NCBI RefSeq assembly: GCF_000755245.1
Contig: NZ_BBMP01000006.1
Location: 62,001-126,000, forward strand
DNA from: Halococcus sediminicola
Lineage (GTDB): Archaea; Halobacteriota; Halobacteria; Halobacteriales; Halococcaceae
Reading direction: 5' to 3'
Length of the DNA: 64,000 bases
The notes under the pieces were generated by a model. It had not been told where the DNA came from. It worked only from the letters and a program-made list of their open reading frames with translations, and did not search any database. Of the stretch, positions 27,299-35,805 are shown in pieces. Position 1 is the first letter of the stretch; each line of letters opens with the position of its first letter. The position numbers and the translations under genes were made by a program.

Positions 27299-28290
27299 CA
27301 GAGAGCTACCTTCGAGCGGGCGAGTCCGACGACTGAGCTTCTGACATATTTCTCTGAGAACGTAGGGTAGTGAGTACCGACAGCCTACGCCCTCCCCGGT
27401 CAATCGGTGGTTGATGGCTGTAACCGGGGAGTTAATCATTGGATCATAGACAAGAAATAGCTTGTGGCTGGATGCTGAGTGTTTGGGTATTCGTTCGCTC
27501 TGAAAACGTGGGGAATGAGTTCCAATTAGCTGTCGGTCCCACGTTCTCCCCCGGTCTGTGATACCATGCTCTGGGTAGCAACCGGGGATTCAGTGTAAAA
27601 TCCCGAAATACGAAGTCCTTGTGGCCGATCAACGCACAGCTAAGACAGAGAGTAGTGCCTTAGAAAACGTGGAGTAGTGAACGCTATCACCACGTTCCCC
27701 GGTAGTTGAAGCGGGTGTACCGGGATTTAACCCACAGATACCGTGTCAAAAAGAGTTCTGGCCGTGTCATTGAAGGTTTAGATTTAGCGACAGAGCTACC
27801 TTCGAGCGGGAGTGGCCAACGACTGAGTTTCGGATGTAGTTTTCTGAAAACGTGGGGGACGTGAATGGACATGGGTAGTCCCACGTTCTCCCGGCCGAAC
27901 GATGTCAGTAGCGAGACCGGGACTCAACCAATGATGTCGAAGTACCAAAAGATTATGGCCGAGTCCGATGACTGAGTTTTGAGCATAGTTCTCTGAAAAC
28001 GTGGGCGGGACAAGCGAACAGGCAACGCTTTACCCACGTTCCCCCGGTTGGACTGGGTAGCAGTAGTACCGGGGGGACTCAATTGAGGGCGGCGAAGTGC
28101 GAAAAGGTTGTGGCCGATTGACCGTTGCTGATTCTGGTATTGGTTTCAGCCTCTAAATCGAAAACGTGGGGAACTGACAGACATGACGCTCAACCCCCAC
28201 GCTTCCCCGGTCACGGTGGTTGGTGATTGTAACCGGGATTTTATAGTGGGGGTCGAAGTACGAAAATGTTGTGGCCGGAGTATTGAGTGT
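27299..28290. repeat. Tandem array of six double-hairpin units
   Basis: Six imperfect units with first-stem starts near 27359, 27505, 27666, 27849, 27998 and 28163 (spacings 146-183). Each has stem A (AACGTGGG/CCCACGTT or variant) over a 17-27-base variable loop, then stem B (CCCCGGT/ACCGGGG or variant) over a 15-25-base variable loop, then a block like GAAGTACGAAAAGGTTGTGGCCGA. Unit 1 has CGTAGG paired with CCTACG where the others have CGTGGG/CCCACG, a compensating change. AGAGCTACCTTCGAGCGGG occurs identically at 27302-27320 and 27792-27810. No ORF is shared by the units. The function is unknown: structured RNAs, replication iterons or recombination sites are candidates. Confidence 0.8.
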
Positions 28291-28382
28291 TTTTCAGATT
28301 GCAATTCATCAACATTAGTAGTAGGTTTTATTGCGAGTGAAATATACATTCATAATAGACCACGAAAGCGAGTTTGTTGGCG

Positions 28383-28556
28383 GTGCTGGTAGGCAATGGG
28401 TCGGGTAGCGTCCGATTGTTTGATCCAACCACCAACGAAACCTTCAGTTCTGACGGACTCGCCGTGAAAGTCATAGTAAATTACCATTCGATGTGGTGGT
28501 ATTCAAATCATGAAATCGAGGGCGATTCGCTCTCTGAGATTACACCCATAGAATAG
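28383..28556 (+). CDS. Possible small protein
   Basis: 57 residues if the GTG at 28383 is used; an AT-rich AATATACATTCATAATA lies about 30 bases upstream, as for a leaderless gene. The sequence (VLVGNGSGSVRLFDPTTNETF, then a WW-containing acidic end) has no recognised family. It lies between the hairpin array and the right attachment site. The rest of 28,290-28,650 holds nothing else I can identify. Confidence 0.25.
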   Translation: MLVGNGSGSVRLFDPTTNETFSSDGLAVKVIVNYHSMWWYSNHEIEGDSLSEITPIE

Positions 28557-28652
28557 AAAACGATAGGTACGTGGAGATTGACAAAGGAATACGGGCGAAT
28601 TAGCTAATTTGGACCGTCGGATTTTGTGTATAAGGTTGCTTTAACCGTCTGA

Positions 28653-29780
28653 TCACAACCCGCCATTGTACGCCGGAATCCCCAGATCGTCGTTGCCCGA
28701 ATCCACGAGCGCGAAGAGGTCCTCGAGTTGTCCCCACAGCCGGGTCGAGTGGGAGGAAAACTCCCGCTCGAAGTCCGCCTCGTCGGCGCGCTCGCCCACC
28801 TCGTCGATGACCTCACGCCGGAGCGCGTCGAGGCTGAAGTTCTCCTCGTACTCCGTCGCCGCCTGCGGGTCGTCGGGATCGATGAGACCCCGGGATTCGG
28901 CATAGAGCACGAACATCAGCCGATAGAGCAACACCAGCGAGTGTTCCTTCAGATCGCCGAGGCGCTCCTCCTCGGCGGGGTCGATTTCCAAACTATTCGT
29001 CTCGACGAACCCCTCGCCGAGCACCCGAAGGGCAGTAAAGACGTTGTCCTGAAGGTCCTCGCCCAACTCCTGAGCGGCAGTCTCGCTTTCGGACCACACC
29101 CTATCGAGAAACGTCGTCCCGCCAGATTCACGAAAGGCGGCGGGCCGGAAGAACACGTAGAAATATTTGAACACCTCGACACTTCCGGATTCGAGCAGTT
29201 CGGGCAGATCGACCTCGTAGTAGGTTTCGGTCTCGTAGTCCTTCGTGCCGTAGAGCCGCCACTTTCGCCCGTTGGTCAAAATTCCCCACGAGACGGATTC
29301 GGGCGTGTGTTCGAGGTAGTATTTGATCTGGTGGGAAGCGTCCCGATAGGAGCGCTGTTCGCCGAAGCGCGCGGTGAAGTCGGCGTCCCACTGCTTGGCT
29401 TCGAGCACCGACAGCGATTGCCCATAGATTCCGGCGTACTCGCCGTCGGCTTTCATCGCGGCGGCCCCGCGGCGGTCGTCGGCCGAGTCGTACAGCGCCC
29501 GGTCGATGGAGCCGCGCGCGTCGAGGATCGGCGTCTCCGGCAGCGATTCGTACCCCAGAATCGAGAGCACTTCGTCGATCCAGTGGCGACGGAGCGGGTC
29601 CTCGTCGTAGCTTTCGAGGGTTCCCCGTTCGGCGTCGTAGAGGTCCTGAAGCGCCTCGAAGGCGCGTTCGGCTTCTTTATGGCAGTCCCATTCGTCCAGC
29701 CCGAAGACGCGCTCGTCGAGGTAGTAGCCCGAGAAGAGATTCGAGTTGCGATATTGTCCGGAAAGCGTCGCCTGACTCAT
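28653..29780 (-). pseudogene. Type IIG restriction-modification gene, N-terminal (nuclease) part
   Basis: 375 residues from the ATG at 29780 (MSQATLSGQYRN) to a stop two codons beyond the crossover (GGG TTG TGA). The motif SVLEAKQW supplies E127 and K129 of a PD-(D/E)XK-type nuclease; helical connector sequence follows (LVLLYRLMFVLYAESRGLI), as in Eco57I-like enzymes. It ends ...LGIPAYNGGL. The rest of the protein is at 15747-18776; the restored polypeptide would be about 1,379 residues. Base composition matches the chromosomal backbone. Alone it lacks the methylase and specificity domains and is probably inactive. Confidence 0.85.
28659..28670. other. Right attachment site of the integrative element
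   Basis: CCCGCCATTGTA, identical to the left site. Restriction-gene coding sequence begins directly to its right and element sequence lies to its left. Confidence 0.85.
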
Positions 29781-29878
29781 CGTCCATTCGTCCAGCACCG
29801 TCACCCATGAAACCACGGGTCCGCCGCCACGCGCCGCGATCGGCGTGCACTTATGTCGCCCCACGACGAACGCCGGGT

Positions 29879-30055
29879 ATGCCCGTACCCGGTTACGACC
29901 CGGAGGACCTCGACGAGCAACTCGAAGCGACCGTCAGCGAAGAGGAACTCCGCGCGCGCATGACCGACGAGGAGTTCCGCCAGTACGAAAACGGCGAGCA
30001 CCTCCTCGACCTGCTCGACGAGGAGGACATCGACGAACTGCTGTCCGAGGAATAG
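29879..30055 (+). CDS. Small acidic haloarchaeal protein
   Basis: 58 residues from the ATG at 29879 (MPVPGYDPEDLDEQLEATVSEEELRARM). Almost entirely helical and very acidic, ending EEDIDELLSEE. An upstream in-frame start at 29807 would add 24 Arg-rich residues and is unlikely. It is divergent from the split restriction gene and lies upstream of the aldo-keto reductase. The function is unknown. Confidence 0.6.
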   Translation: MPVPGYDPEDLDEQLEATVSEEELRARMTDEEFRQYENGEHLLDLLDEEDIDELLSEE

Positions 30056-30098
30056 CCCGCATCCGAACGGTTTTGTCGCCGACCGTCCATCCACTGAC

Positions 30099-31091
30099 GT
30101 GGAATACAGAACTCTTGGCGCGACAGGACTGACGGTCTCTGAACTTTGTTTCGGCACGTGGCGCTTCGGCAAGCGCACCGGCGACGTGCTCGAAACCGAC
30201 GAGGAGGAGGCCCACGAACTCCTCGACCGCGTGGCCGACCACGGCATCAACTTCATCGACACCGCGAACGTCTACGGCGATCCTTCGGGCACCGCCGAGG
30301 AGTACATCGGCAACTGGCTCGACGACCGCGACCGCGACGACTACGTCCTCGCCTCGAAAGTCTACTTCGACTACGGCGACGGCCCGAACGAGAGCGGACT
30401 CGGCCGCAAACACATCCGCAATCAGATCGAGGGCACGCTCGACAGACTTGGAACTGAGTACCTCGACCTCTACTACATCCACCGCTTCGACGAGGACACA
30501 CCCATCCGCGAGACCCTCAGAACCCTGAACGACCTCGTGCGCAAGGGGAAGGTCAACTACCTCGGAGCCTCGACGATGGCCGGCTGGCAGCTCACGAAGG
30601 CACTTTGGCAGTCAGATGTCGAGAACCTCGAACGGTTCGACGTCACCCAGCCACTCTTCCACGCCGCCTACTACGAGGACGTCGAGGAGTATCTCGACGT
30701 CTGTGCCGATCAGAATCTTGCCGTGTGTCCGTACTCGCCGCTGGCTGGTGGCTTTCTCACAGGAAAATACGAACGCGCTGGCGAGGACGTCCACGACGTC
30801 GAGTCACCGGATGGTTCCAGAGGAACGTTCGACGAGTTCTTCGACGACTACTACGTCTCCGAACGCGGCTGGGACGTGCTCGATACCGTCCGCGCGGTCG
30901 CCGACGAACTCGATGCCAGCCCCGCACAGGTCGCGCTGCGCTGGCTCATCGAACGCGAACAGTTCACCTGCGTCCCCATCGTCGGCGCGCGCACGACCGA
31001 CCAACTCGACGAGAACGTCGGCGCGGTCGAGATCTCCCTCTCGGACGACCAGCGCGAGCGCATCGACGCCGCCCGCGAGGGCGAGCAGTAG
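30099..31091 (+). CDS. Aldo/keto reductase
   Basis: 330 residues starting with GTG (MEYRTLGATGLTVSELCFGTWRFG). Catalytic tetrad positions are recognisable: D in NFIDTANVYGDPSG with Y, K in VLASKVYFDYG, and H in DLYYIHRFD. NADPH-binding residues lie near the C-terminal CVPIVGARTTDQLDENV. Expected to reduce aldehydes or ketones with NADPH in the cytoplasm; the substrate is unknown. Length is typical of the family. Confidence 0.9.
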   Translation: MEYRTLGATGLTVSELCFGTWRFGKRTGDVLETDEEEAHELLDRVADHGINFIDTANVYGDPSGTAEEYIGNWLDDRDRDDYVLASKVYFDYGDGPNESGLGRKHIRNQIEGTLDRLGTEYLDLYYIHRFDEDTPIRETLRTLNDLVRKGKVNYLGASTMAGWQLTKALWQSDVENLERFDVTQPLFHAAYYEDVEEYLDVCADQNLAVCPYSPLAGGFLTGKYERAGEDVHDVESPDGSRGTFDEFFDDYYVSERGWDVLDTVRAVADELDASPAQVALRWLIEREQFTCVPIVGARTTDQLDENVGAVEISLSDDQRERIDAAREGEQ

Positions 31092-31092
31092 T

Positions 31093-31419
31093 TCAGTCTT
31101 CGGTCGCGTTCGGTGCCTGCCCGGTTTCGAGACCCTCTTGCTCTGGAACGGTCTTCGTCTCCTCGAACGGCGTCCCCGTCTCGTCGGGCGGCGCTTGTCC
31201 GGTTTCGAGCGCCTCGCCGTCCGTCGCTCCTGAACCATCGGTGCTCGCTTCGCCGTCGGTGTCTGCACTGTCGCCACCGCCGGTACCGTCGCTACCGCTG
31301 TCGGTACCGCTTTCACCGTCCGTTCCGCTTCCGCCGTCGGTGCCCGAACAGCCCGCGAGAAGGGCGAATCCGGTCGTGCTCATTGCGCCGACGCCCGCGA
31401 GGTAGTCCCGTCGATGCAT
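31093..31419 (-). CDS. Tat-exported lipoprotein with low-complexity Ser/Gly/Asp linker
   Basis: 108 residues from the ATG at 31419 (MHRRDYLAGVG). A twin-arginine motif RRDYL precedes a hydrophobic stretch and the lipobox LLAGC. After the cysteine come about 45 residues of SGTDGGSG-type linker and then a short domain with the duplicated ETGQAP motif. Likely anchored on the outer face of the membrane. Convergent with the aldo-keto reductase, ending one base after it. Confidence 0.65.
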   Translation of the reverse strand: MHRRDYLAGVGAMSTTGFALLAGCSGTDGGSGTDGESGTDSGSDGTGGGDSADTDGEASTDGSGATDGEALETGQAPPDETGTPFEETKTVPEQEGLETGQAPNATED

Positions 31420-31519
31420 GCTGTGTGCCCGGACAGATGGCGCGAACAAAAGCGTTCGGAACCTCGCGAACACCCCCATCGTCCGCACCGTTTAGTGGCT
31501 CCGCCGCCAATCGCCGCGG

Positions 31520-31942
31520 ATGCCGGTCGGCGACTACCGCGCCGTTCGTTCACTCGCCGTCCACGCCGAGGACGTGGTGACGGCCCTCGAAACGACCCGA
31601 CGGGGCGACTCCGGGACCGTACTCCGTGTGACACCGCCGTTCAGCGGGCGGATGCGCGCCCGCATCCACGTCGAGCACGCCGACGAATACGACACGAGCC
31701 CCGAACCGATCCACATCGCCCCCTCTCGACTCGTCAAAGACGTCCCCGCGTATCCGACGCCCGATGCGACCGAAGAGCGGCTTCGAGACTCCGACATCGA
31801 ATACACCGTCGAGCGCCACCACGAGCGGCACACGGCCGCGGTGTCGGACTGGCGCGAGCGCGTCGCCGACGCAATCGTCGAGTCGGTCGTGCTGGACGGC
31901 GAGTTCGGCCCCCATCGCGTCGCCGTTGCGGTGCTCGGATAG
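31520..31942 (+). CDS. Conserved haloarchaeal protein, unknown
   Basis: 140 residues (MPVGDYRAVRSLAVHAEDVVTAL). Contains VLRVTPPFSGRMRARIHV and a C-terminal helix ERVADAIVESVVLDGEF. GC-rich codon use matches the neighbours, which supports coding. No family recognised. Confidence 0.6.
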   Translation: MPVGDYRAVRSLAVHAEDVVTALETTRRGDSGTVLRVTPPFSGRMRARIHVEHADEYDTSPEPIHIAPSRLVKDVPAYPTPDATEERLRDSDIEYTVERHHERHTAAVSDWRERVADAIVESVVLDGEFGPHRVAVAVLG

Positions 31943-31981
31943 TCGGCACGTTTTATCGGCCACGCCGACTCACCTCACGAT

Positions 31982-32239
31982 ATGAGTGACGAACCGTCGA
32001 TACTCAGCCACGAAGAGCGCGCGGTCGCCGCCGCCCTCGCCGCGGGCACCGACCCGGTGACCATCGCCGACGAGCGCGACAGCTCCATCGAGGAGATCGA
32101 GGCGTCCGTCGAGCGCATCCGTGAGAAGACCGAGCGCGCGTTCGCCACGCTCGCCGAGAGTCCCTTCACGGGAGATCTCACCACCGACCTCGACCCCGAC
32201 CGTCGTGACACGCTCCGTACCGCGCTCGACGATTCCTGA
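31982..32239 (+). CDS. Small helix-turn-helix-like protein
   Basis: 85 residues. LSHEERAVAAALAAGTDPVTIADERDSSIEEIEASVERIREKTERAFATL (cited in part) follows the LuxR/sigma-4-like helix-turn-helix pattern: a helix, AxGxxxxxIA, then a recognition helix. It may be a small DNA-binding regulator. It is preceded by 40 bases of spacer after 31942 and could be in the same transcript. Confidence 0.55.
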   Translation: MSDEPSILSHEERAVAAALAAGTDPVTIADERDSSIEEIEASVERIREKTERAFATLAESPFTGDLTTDLDPDRRDTLRTALDDS

Positions 32240-32341
32240 CGATAGGGTTTGATTTTCGGTCGATTGAACGGCGCGATCGAACCCGTTCCAACTGTCGCTT
32301 TGACCACAGCGATTCCTGACGCAAACGAGAGACCGCCCCGC

Positions 32342-32440
32342 TCACATACCTCCCCAACCGATTCGCTCGTTCGTTTCACTCACTCGCTCATCCCTCGCAC
32401 GAGTCACGTGCCTTCGGCACGCTCCCGCGCGCCACCGCCC
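32342..32440 (+). repeat. Dispersed intergenic repeat, family 2, copy 1
   Basis: Consensus CACATACCTCCCCAACCGA, then a variable palindromic stretch of GCTCGTTCG/CACTCACTCG type, then GCTCATCCCTCGCAC. Other copies are at 36905-37016 (inverted) and 38501-38615. Confidence 0.55.
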
Positions 32441-32470
32441 TCCGCCATCCGTGGGATTTCGAATTCGTGT

Positions 32471-33391
32471 TCATTCGCCGGAGAGGGCGGCGCGAACCCT
32501 CGGGAGTTCGGCGGCGATGGCGCGGCGCTTCAGGAGGACGAACCCCGTGAAGATGATCACGAACCCGACGACAGTGAGGGCGTCGACGACCTCGCCCAAC
32601 AGCAGCGCGCCCGAGAGTGCGGCGAACACGGGCGCGACGTAGGAGACGAGGTTGATTTCGACCGGCCCCAACCTGTCGAGCAGATCGAAGTAGATGAGAA
32701 AGCCGATCGCACTCGACGCGACCGAGAGGTACAAGAGCGCCGCGAGTCCGGAGAGAGTGATTTCGGCATCGGCGAGCGATTCGGGCGAGAGCGCAGTCGC
32801 GGCGTGCAACACGACGGCTCCGAGGACCATCGACCACGCCTCCATCGTCGGCGCGGGCAGGGCCGCCGAGATGCGCTCGGAGGCGACGCTGCCGAGCGCG
32901 AACGAGACCGCCGCCGCAAAGACGAACAGTTTCGGGACGAGGTCGCCGCCGAGCAGGTTCTCGGGGGTTGGGCGCGTGAGAACGGCGACGCCAACCAGTC
33001 CGAGGAGGATGCCGACGACGCCGACCGCCGAGAGACGCTCGCTCGGGAGGAACGCGCGGGCGAGCGCCGGCGTCAGCACGGGCGAGAGGCTGACGATGAC
33101 CGCCGCGGTAGCGCTGGTGGTGTTCTGCTCGCCGATGAACAACAGTGCGTGATAGCCCGCGATGATGAACACGCCACCGACGGCGACCAGCAGCCACTCG
33201 TTCGTGCCCTGGGGTCGCCAGCGGTCGGTCGCATAGATCGCATACCCGAGCATGAGGAGCGCCGCGAGGTCGAAGCGCACGGCCGCGAAGAGGATGGGCG
33301 GAAAAAAGCTCAGGCCGGCCTTGATGGCCATGAACGCGGTGCCCCAGACGAACGCGAGCGCGAGAAACGCCAGCAGATTCCAATAGCGCAT
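32471..33391 (-). CDS. DMT/EamA-family transporter
   Basis: 306 residues with ten hydrophobic segments arranged as two EamA repeats. WGTAFMAIKAGLSFFPPILFAAVRF opens the first repeat, and YLSVASSAIGFLIYFDLLDRLG with SYVAPVFAALSGALLLGE marks the second. Members export metabolites or amino acids; substrate unknown. The nearest downstream feature is a family-2 repeat. Confidence 0.8.
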   Translation of the reverse strand: MRYWNLLAFLALAFVWGTAFMAIKAGLSFFPPILFAAVRFDLAALLMLGYAIYATDRWRPQGTNEWLLVAVGGVFIIAGYHALLFIGEQNTTSATAAVIVSLSPVLTPALARAFLPSERLSAVGVVGILLGLVGVAVLTRPTPENLLGGDLVPKLFVFAAAVSFALGSVASERISAALPAPTMEAWSMVLGAVVLHAATALSPESLADAEITLSGLAALLYLSVASSAIGFLIYFDLLDRLGPVEINLVSYVAPVFAALSGALLLGEVVDALTVVGFVIIFTGFVLLKRRAIAAELPRVRAALSGE

Positions 33392-33480
33392 GCCGTGGCT
33401 CGGTTCGGGGGTCGCCTGAACGTTTCGCTCCCGGCGCGCGCCGGCGTATATTTTAAGTTACGCCAGCGCCAACGAATGGC

Positions 33481-34149
33481 ATGGCCGCATACGGTCGGCC
33501 GGCGCTGCGTGACCTCTTCGACGACTCGCCCACCCCGCACATCGCCCACCCGCCGCGGACCCACCATCGGGGGTTCTACGTCGCTACTGATGGTTCCTTT
33601 CGCGCCGCGGGCGGCGGTCTCGGAGTCGTCATCGAGACCCGCGACGGCGAGCGCGTCGCCCGCCGTGCCCTGCCCGACCACGCGCCCGACAACAACGTCG
33701 CCGAGTACCGCGCGCTCCATCTCGGACTCGACGTGCTCGCCGCCAGAGCACCGCGCGACGCCCACGTCGGCGTGCTCGTCGACCACGACGCGCTCGCGGC
33801 GAACGCCAACCGAACACTGCTTGCCAGCGACGAGGGTTGGCGACCCGATGCCCCGCTCACGATACCCGAGCGCTCGCGCCACCACTGGCGTGGGATCCGC
33901 GCCCGCCTGCACGGGTTCGCCGACTGTCGGGTGGCACGCATCGACAGCGCCGAAAACCCCGCTCATCCGCTGGCGAACGCCCCCGACCGATACGGGCACG
34001 TCAACGACGAATCGGCACACTGTGTGCTCCCCACACCCCCCATCGCCGACGAACAGATTCCGCCGCCCTCGCGCGCCGACCGCCACGTTTTTACTTCGGG
34101 GAATCGCGCGCCGGAGGCGCGCTCAACCCCTCGCAAAAACCTGGACTAA
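33481..34149 (+). CDS. RNase H-like protein
   Basis: 222 residues. YVATDGSFRAAGGGLGVVI, NNVAEYRALHLGLDVL and VGVLVDHDALAAN correspond to the first Asp strand, the catalytic Glu helix and the second Asp strand of the RNase HI fold, so an active nuclease is possible. The last ~20 residues are encoded by a dispersed repeat that overlaps the 3' end, so the natural C-terminus may have been replaced. Confidence 0.7.
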   Translation: MAAYGRPALRDLFDDSPTPHIAHPPRTHHRGFYVATDGSFRAAGGGLGVVIETRDGERVARRALPDHAPDNNVAEYRALHLGLDVLAARAPRDAHVGVLVDHDALAANANRTLLASDEGWRPDAPLTIPERSRHHWRGIRARLHGFADCRVARIDSAENPAHPLANAPDRYGHVNDESAHCVLPTPPIADEQIPPPSRADRHVFTSGNRAPEARSTPRKNLD

Positions 34150-34313
34150 AAACTCCCGCTCACTCGGCTTCGCCTCGTTCACGGTGAACCGCGCTCGTTT
34201 CACTCGCGCGGATGCTACCGCTCTTCGCCAACTACCCAGCACCACACCGCAACCGCACAGCACAGCAGAAGCCCTCACTCGCTCACTCCGTTCGCTCGCT
34301 CGCCCTTCATCCA
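34087..34313 (+). repeat. Dispersed intergenic repeat, family 1, copy 1
   Basis: Shared blocks: AAAAACCTGGACTAAAAAC, CCCGCTC, GAACCGCGCTCGTTTCACTC, GCGCGGATGCT, CGCAACCGCACAGCA, GAAGCCCTC and GCCCTTCATCC. These are separated by variable palindromic stretches. Other copies are at 45875-46136 and, inverted, 56797-56998. This copy overlaps the 3' end of the RNase H-like gene. Confidence 0.7.
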
Positions 34314-34414
34314 CCGAGGGACCGCCGCACACCGCCACCGCACCGCGACCGCGGGCCGCCAAGCGGCCAGCGCCATCGCACAGCCATTTATCCCTCGACG
34401 GCCGTAGCCGCTTC

Positions 34415-35329
34415 ATGGACGACACGCGCCGTGCGGTACTCGATGCCGTCGCCGACGGGCCGGTCTCCGGACCCGCGCTCGCGGCCCGACTCGGCGTCTC
34501 GCGCGCGGCGGTCTGGAAACACGTCGAGGCACTTCGTGAATCAGGATTCGCCATCGAAAGCGATGGCGATGGCTACCGACTGGTCGAAACTCCCGACTAC
34601 GGCGGCCCGGCGATCGAGTTCGGTCTCGACGCACCCTTCGACGTCGAGTACCACGACAGCCTGCCGAGCACGAACGCCCGTGCGCGCGACCTCGCCGCCG
34701 AGGGCGAAACGGATGTCGTGGTCCTCGCGGACGAACAGACCGGCGGCCGCGGCCGACTCGACCGCACGTGGCGCTCGCCGCCCGGCGGCATCTGGCTGAG
34801 CATCCTCTGCCGACCGGACCTCCCGCCGGCCCACGCCCCCGTCCTGACGCTCGCGGCGGCGGTCGCGGTCGCCGAGACCGCCCGCGAGCACGGCGTCGAT
34901 GCGGGTATCAAGTGGCCCAACGACGTGCTCGTCGGGGGTGAAAAGCTCGCGGGCATCCTCACCGAGATGGAGGGCGAGGCCGATCGCGTCGCGTGGGTCG
35001 TCGTCGGCATCGGCATCAACGTCGACCCGAAGGGACTGCCCGACGGCGCGACCGGCCTGTGCGCCCACACCGAGGAAATCGACCGCCGAACGTTCGTCCA
35101 GCACCTGCTCGAACGGTTCGACGATCTTCGAACTGATCCCGAAAAAGCGCTCGCGGCGTGGCGCGAGCACGCGCTCACACTGGGTCGACGGGTCCGCGTC
35201 GAGACAGGTGGCGGGACGGTCGTCGGCACGGCGTGCGCGGTCGAGTTTCCGGGTACGCTGGTCGTCGAGACCGGCGACGGACCCGTTCGTGTCCACGCCG
35301 GCGACTGTGAACACCTGCGCCCCGTTTAG
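34415..35329 (+). CDS. birA: Biotin--[acetyl-CoA-carboxylase] ligase / repressor
   Basis: 304 residues from the ATG at 34415. An N-terminal helix-turn-helix (LAARLGVSRAAVWKHVEAL) precedes the ligase core: SLPSTNARARDLA, the biotinyl-AMP loop GGRGRLDRTWRSPPGG, KWPNDVLVGGEKLAGIL and VVVGIGINV. The C-terminal SH3-like domain ends HAGDCEHLRPV. It attaches biotin to carboxylase carrier proteins and may repress biotin genes. The open frame continues far upstream through repeat DNA, but only this ATG gives a BirA-like N-terminus. Confidence 0.92.
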   Translation: MDDTRRAVLDAVADGPVSGPALAARLGVSRAAVWKHVEALRESGFAIESDGDGYRLVETPDYGGPAIEFGLDAPFDVEYHDSLPSTNARARDLAAEGETDVVVLADEQTGGRGRLDRTWRSPPGGIWLSILCRPDLPPAHAPVLTLAAAVAVAETAREHGVDAGIKWPNDVLVGGEKLAGILTEMEGEADRVAWVVVGIGINVDPKGLPDGATGLCAHTEEIDRRTFVQHLLERFDDLRTDPEKALAAWREHALTLGRRVRVETGGGTVVGTACAVEFPGTLVVETGDGPVRVHAGDCEHLRPV

Positions 35330-35340
35330 CCACTCTCGGT

Positions 35341-35781
35341 TCAGTCGTCGAGCGTTCGTCCGACGCGCACAGTGAGCACCGGAACCGGCGAGGTGCGGAC
35401 GACGCGCTCGGCGACGCTTCCTAACAGAAGACGGTCGATGCCACCGCGGCCATGTGTGCCCATCACGACGAGGTCACAGTCGGCTTCCTCGGCGTAGTCG
35501 ATGATCTCCTCGCTCGGCGTCCCTTCGATCAGCACGCGCTCGGTGAGGCGCTCGCCGACGCGCTCTGCGGCCCGGTCGAGCGCCGTCTCGCCCTGTTCGT
35601 TCATCATCGCGCTCAGTCCGCCAACGGCCCCGTCACCCGGCAATCCAGCATACCCCGCCGTGTTGATGACGTACAGCGCGTGGAGGTCGGCGTCGTGGGT
35701 TGCCGCGAGGCTGGCGGCATGATCGAGGACGGCATCGACCTCCGGCGAGCCGTCGGTCGGCACGAGAATGCGCTCGTACAT
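35341..35781 (-). CDS. Universal stress protein UspA family
   Basis: 146 residues. MYERILVPTDGSPEVDAVLDHA opens a UspA fold, and MGTHGRGGIDRLLLGSVAERVVRTSPVPVLTVR (cited in part) supplies the ATP-binding Gx2Gx9GS motif. A cytoplasmic nucleotide-binding stress protein. Convergent with birA, 11 bases away. Confidence 0.92.
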   Translation of the reverse strand: MYERILVPTDGSPEVDAVLDHAASLAATHDADLHALYVINTAGYAGLPGDGAVGGLSAMMNEQGETALDRAAERVGERLTERVLIEGTPSEEIIDYAEEADCDLVVMGTHGRGGIDRLLLGSVAERVVRTSPVPVLTVRVGRTLDD

Positions 35782-35805
35782 ACCTACGGTTCGGGCCAGA
35801 TGATG

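Larger units (their letters stand above)
18777..28670. mobile_element. ~9.9 kb integrative element inserted in a Type IIG gene
   Basis: Bounded by two 12-bp direct repeats (18765-18776 and 28659-28670). The segment between one repeat copy and the next is 9,894 bp. Joining 18776 to 28671 restores an uninterrupted restriction gene. Contents: RHH-like gene plus tyrosine integrase at the left edge, a primase-polymerase-like replication gene, a membrane-anchored protein, a DUF4177-like protein, two zinc-binding small proteins, a winged-helix regulator and a tandem hairpin array. No capsid, tail or packaging gene is visible, so it looks like an integrative plasmid rather than a complete provirus. 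Its GC content is clearly below that of the flanks. Confidence 0.85.

Noticed and set aside
27299-28290. CRISPR array
   Set aside because: The repeated units are long (146-183 bases) and imperfect, the variable parts lie inside hairpin loops, and there are no cas genes. The spacing and repeat quality do not fit CRISPR.
28653-29780. BREX PglX assignment
   Set aside because: The split enzyme resembles PglX in methylase layout, but no other BREX genes are nearby and the N-terminal ExK nuclease motif fits a stand-alone Type IIG enzyme better.
32249-35329. A single 1,026-residue protein
   Set aside because: Most of the frame runs antisense to the EamA transporter and through repeat DNA; only the last 304 codons (BirA) are protein-like.
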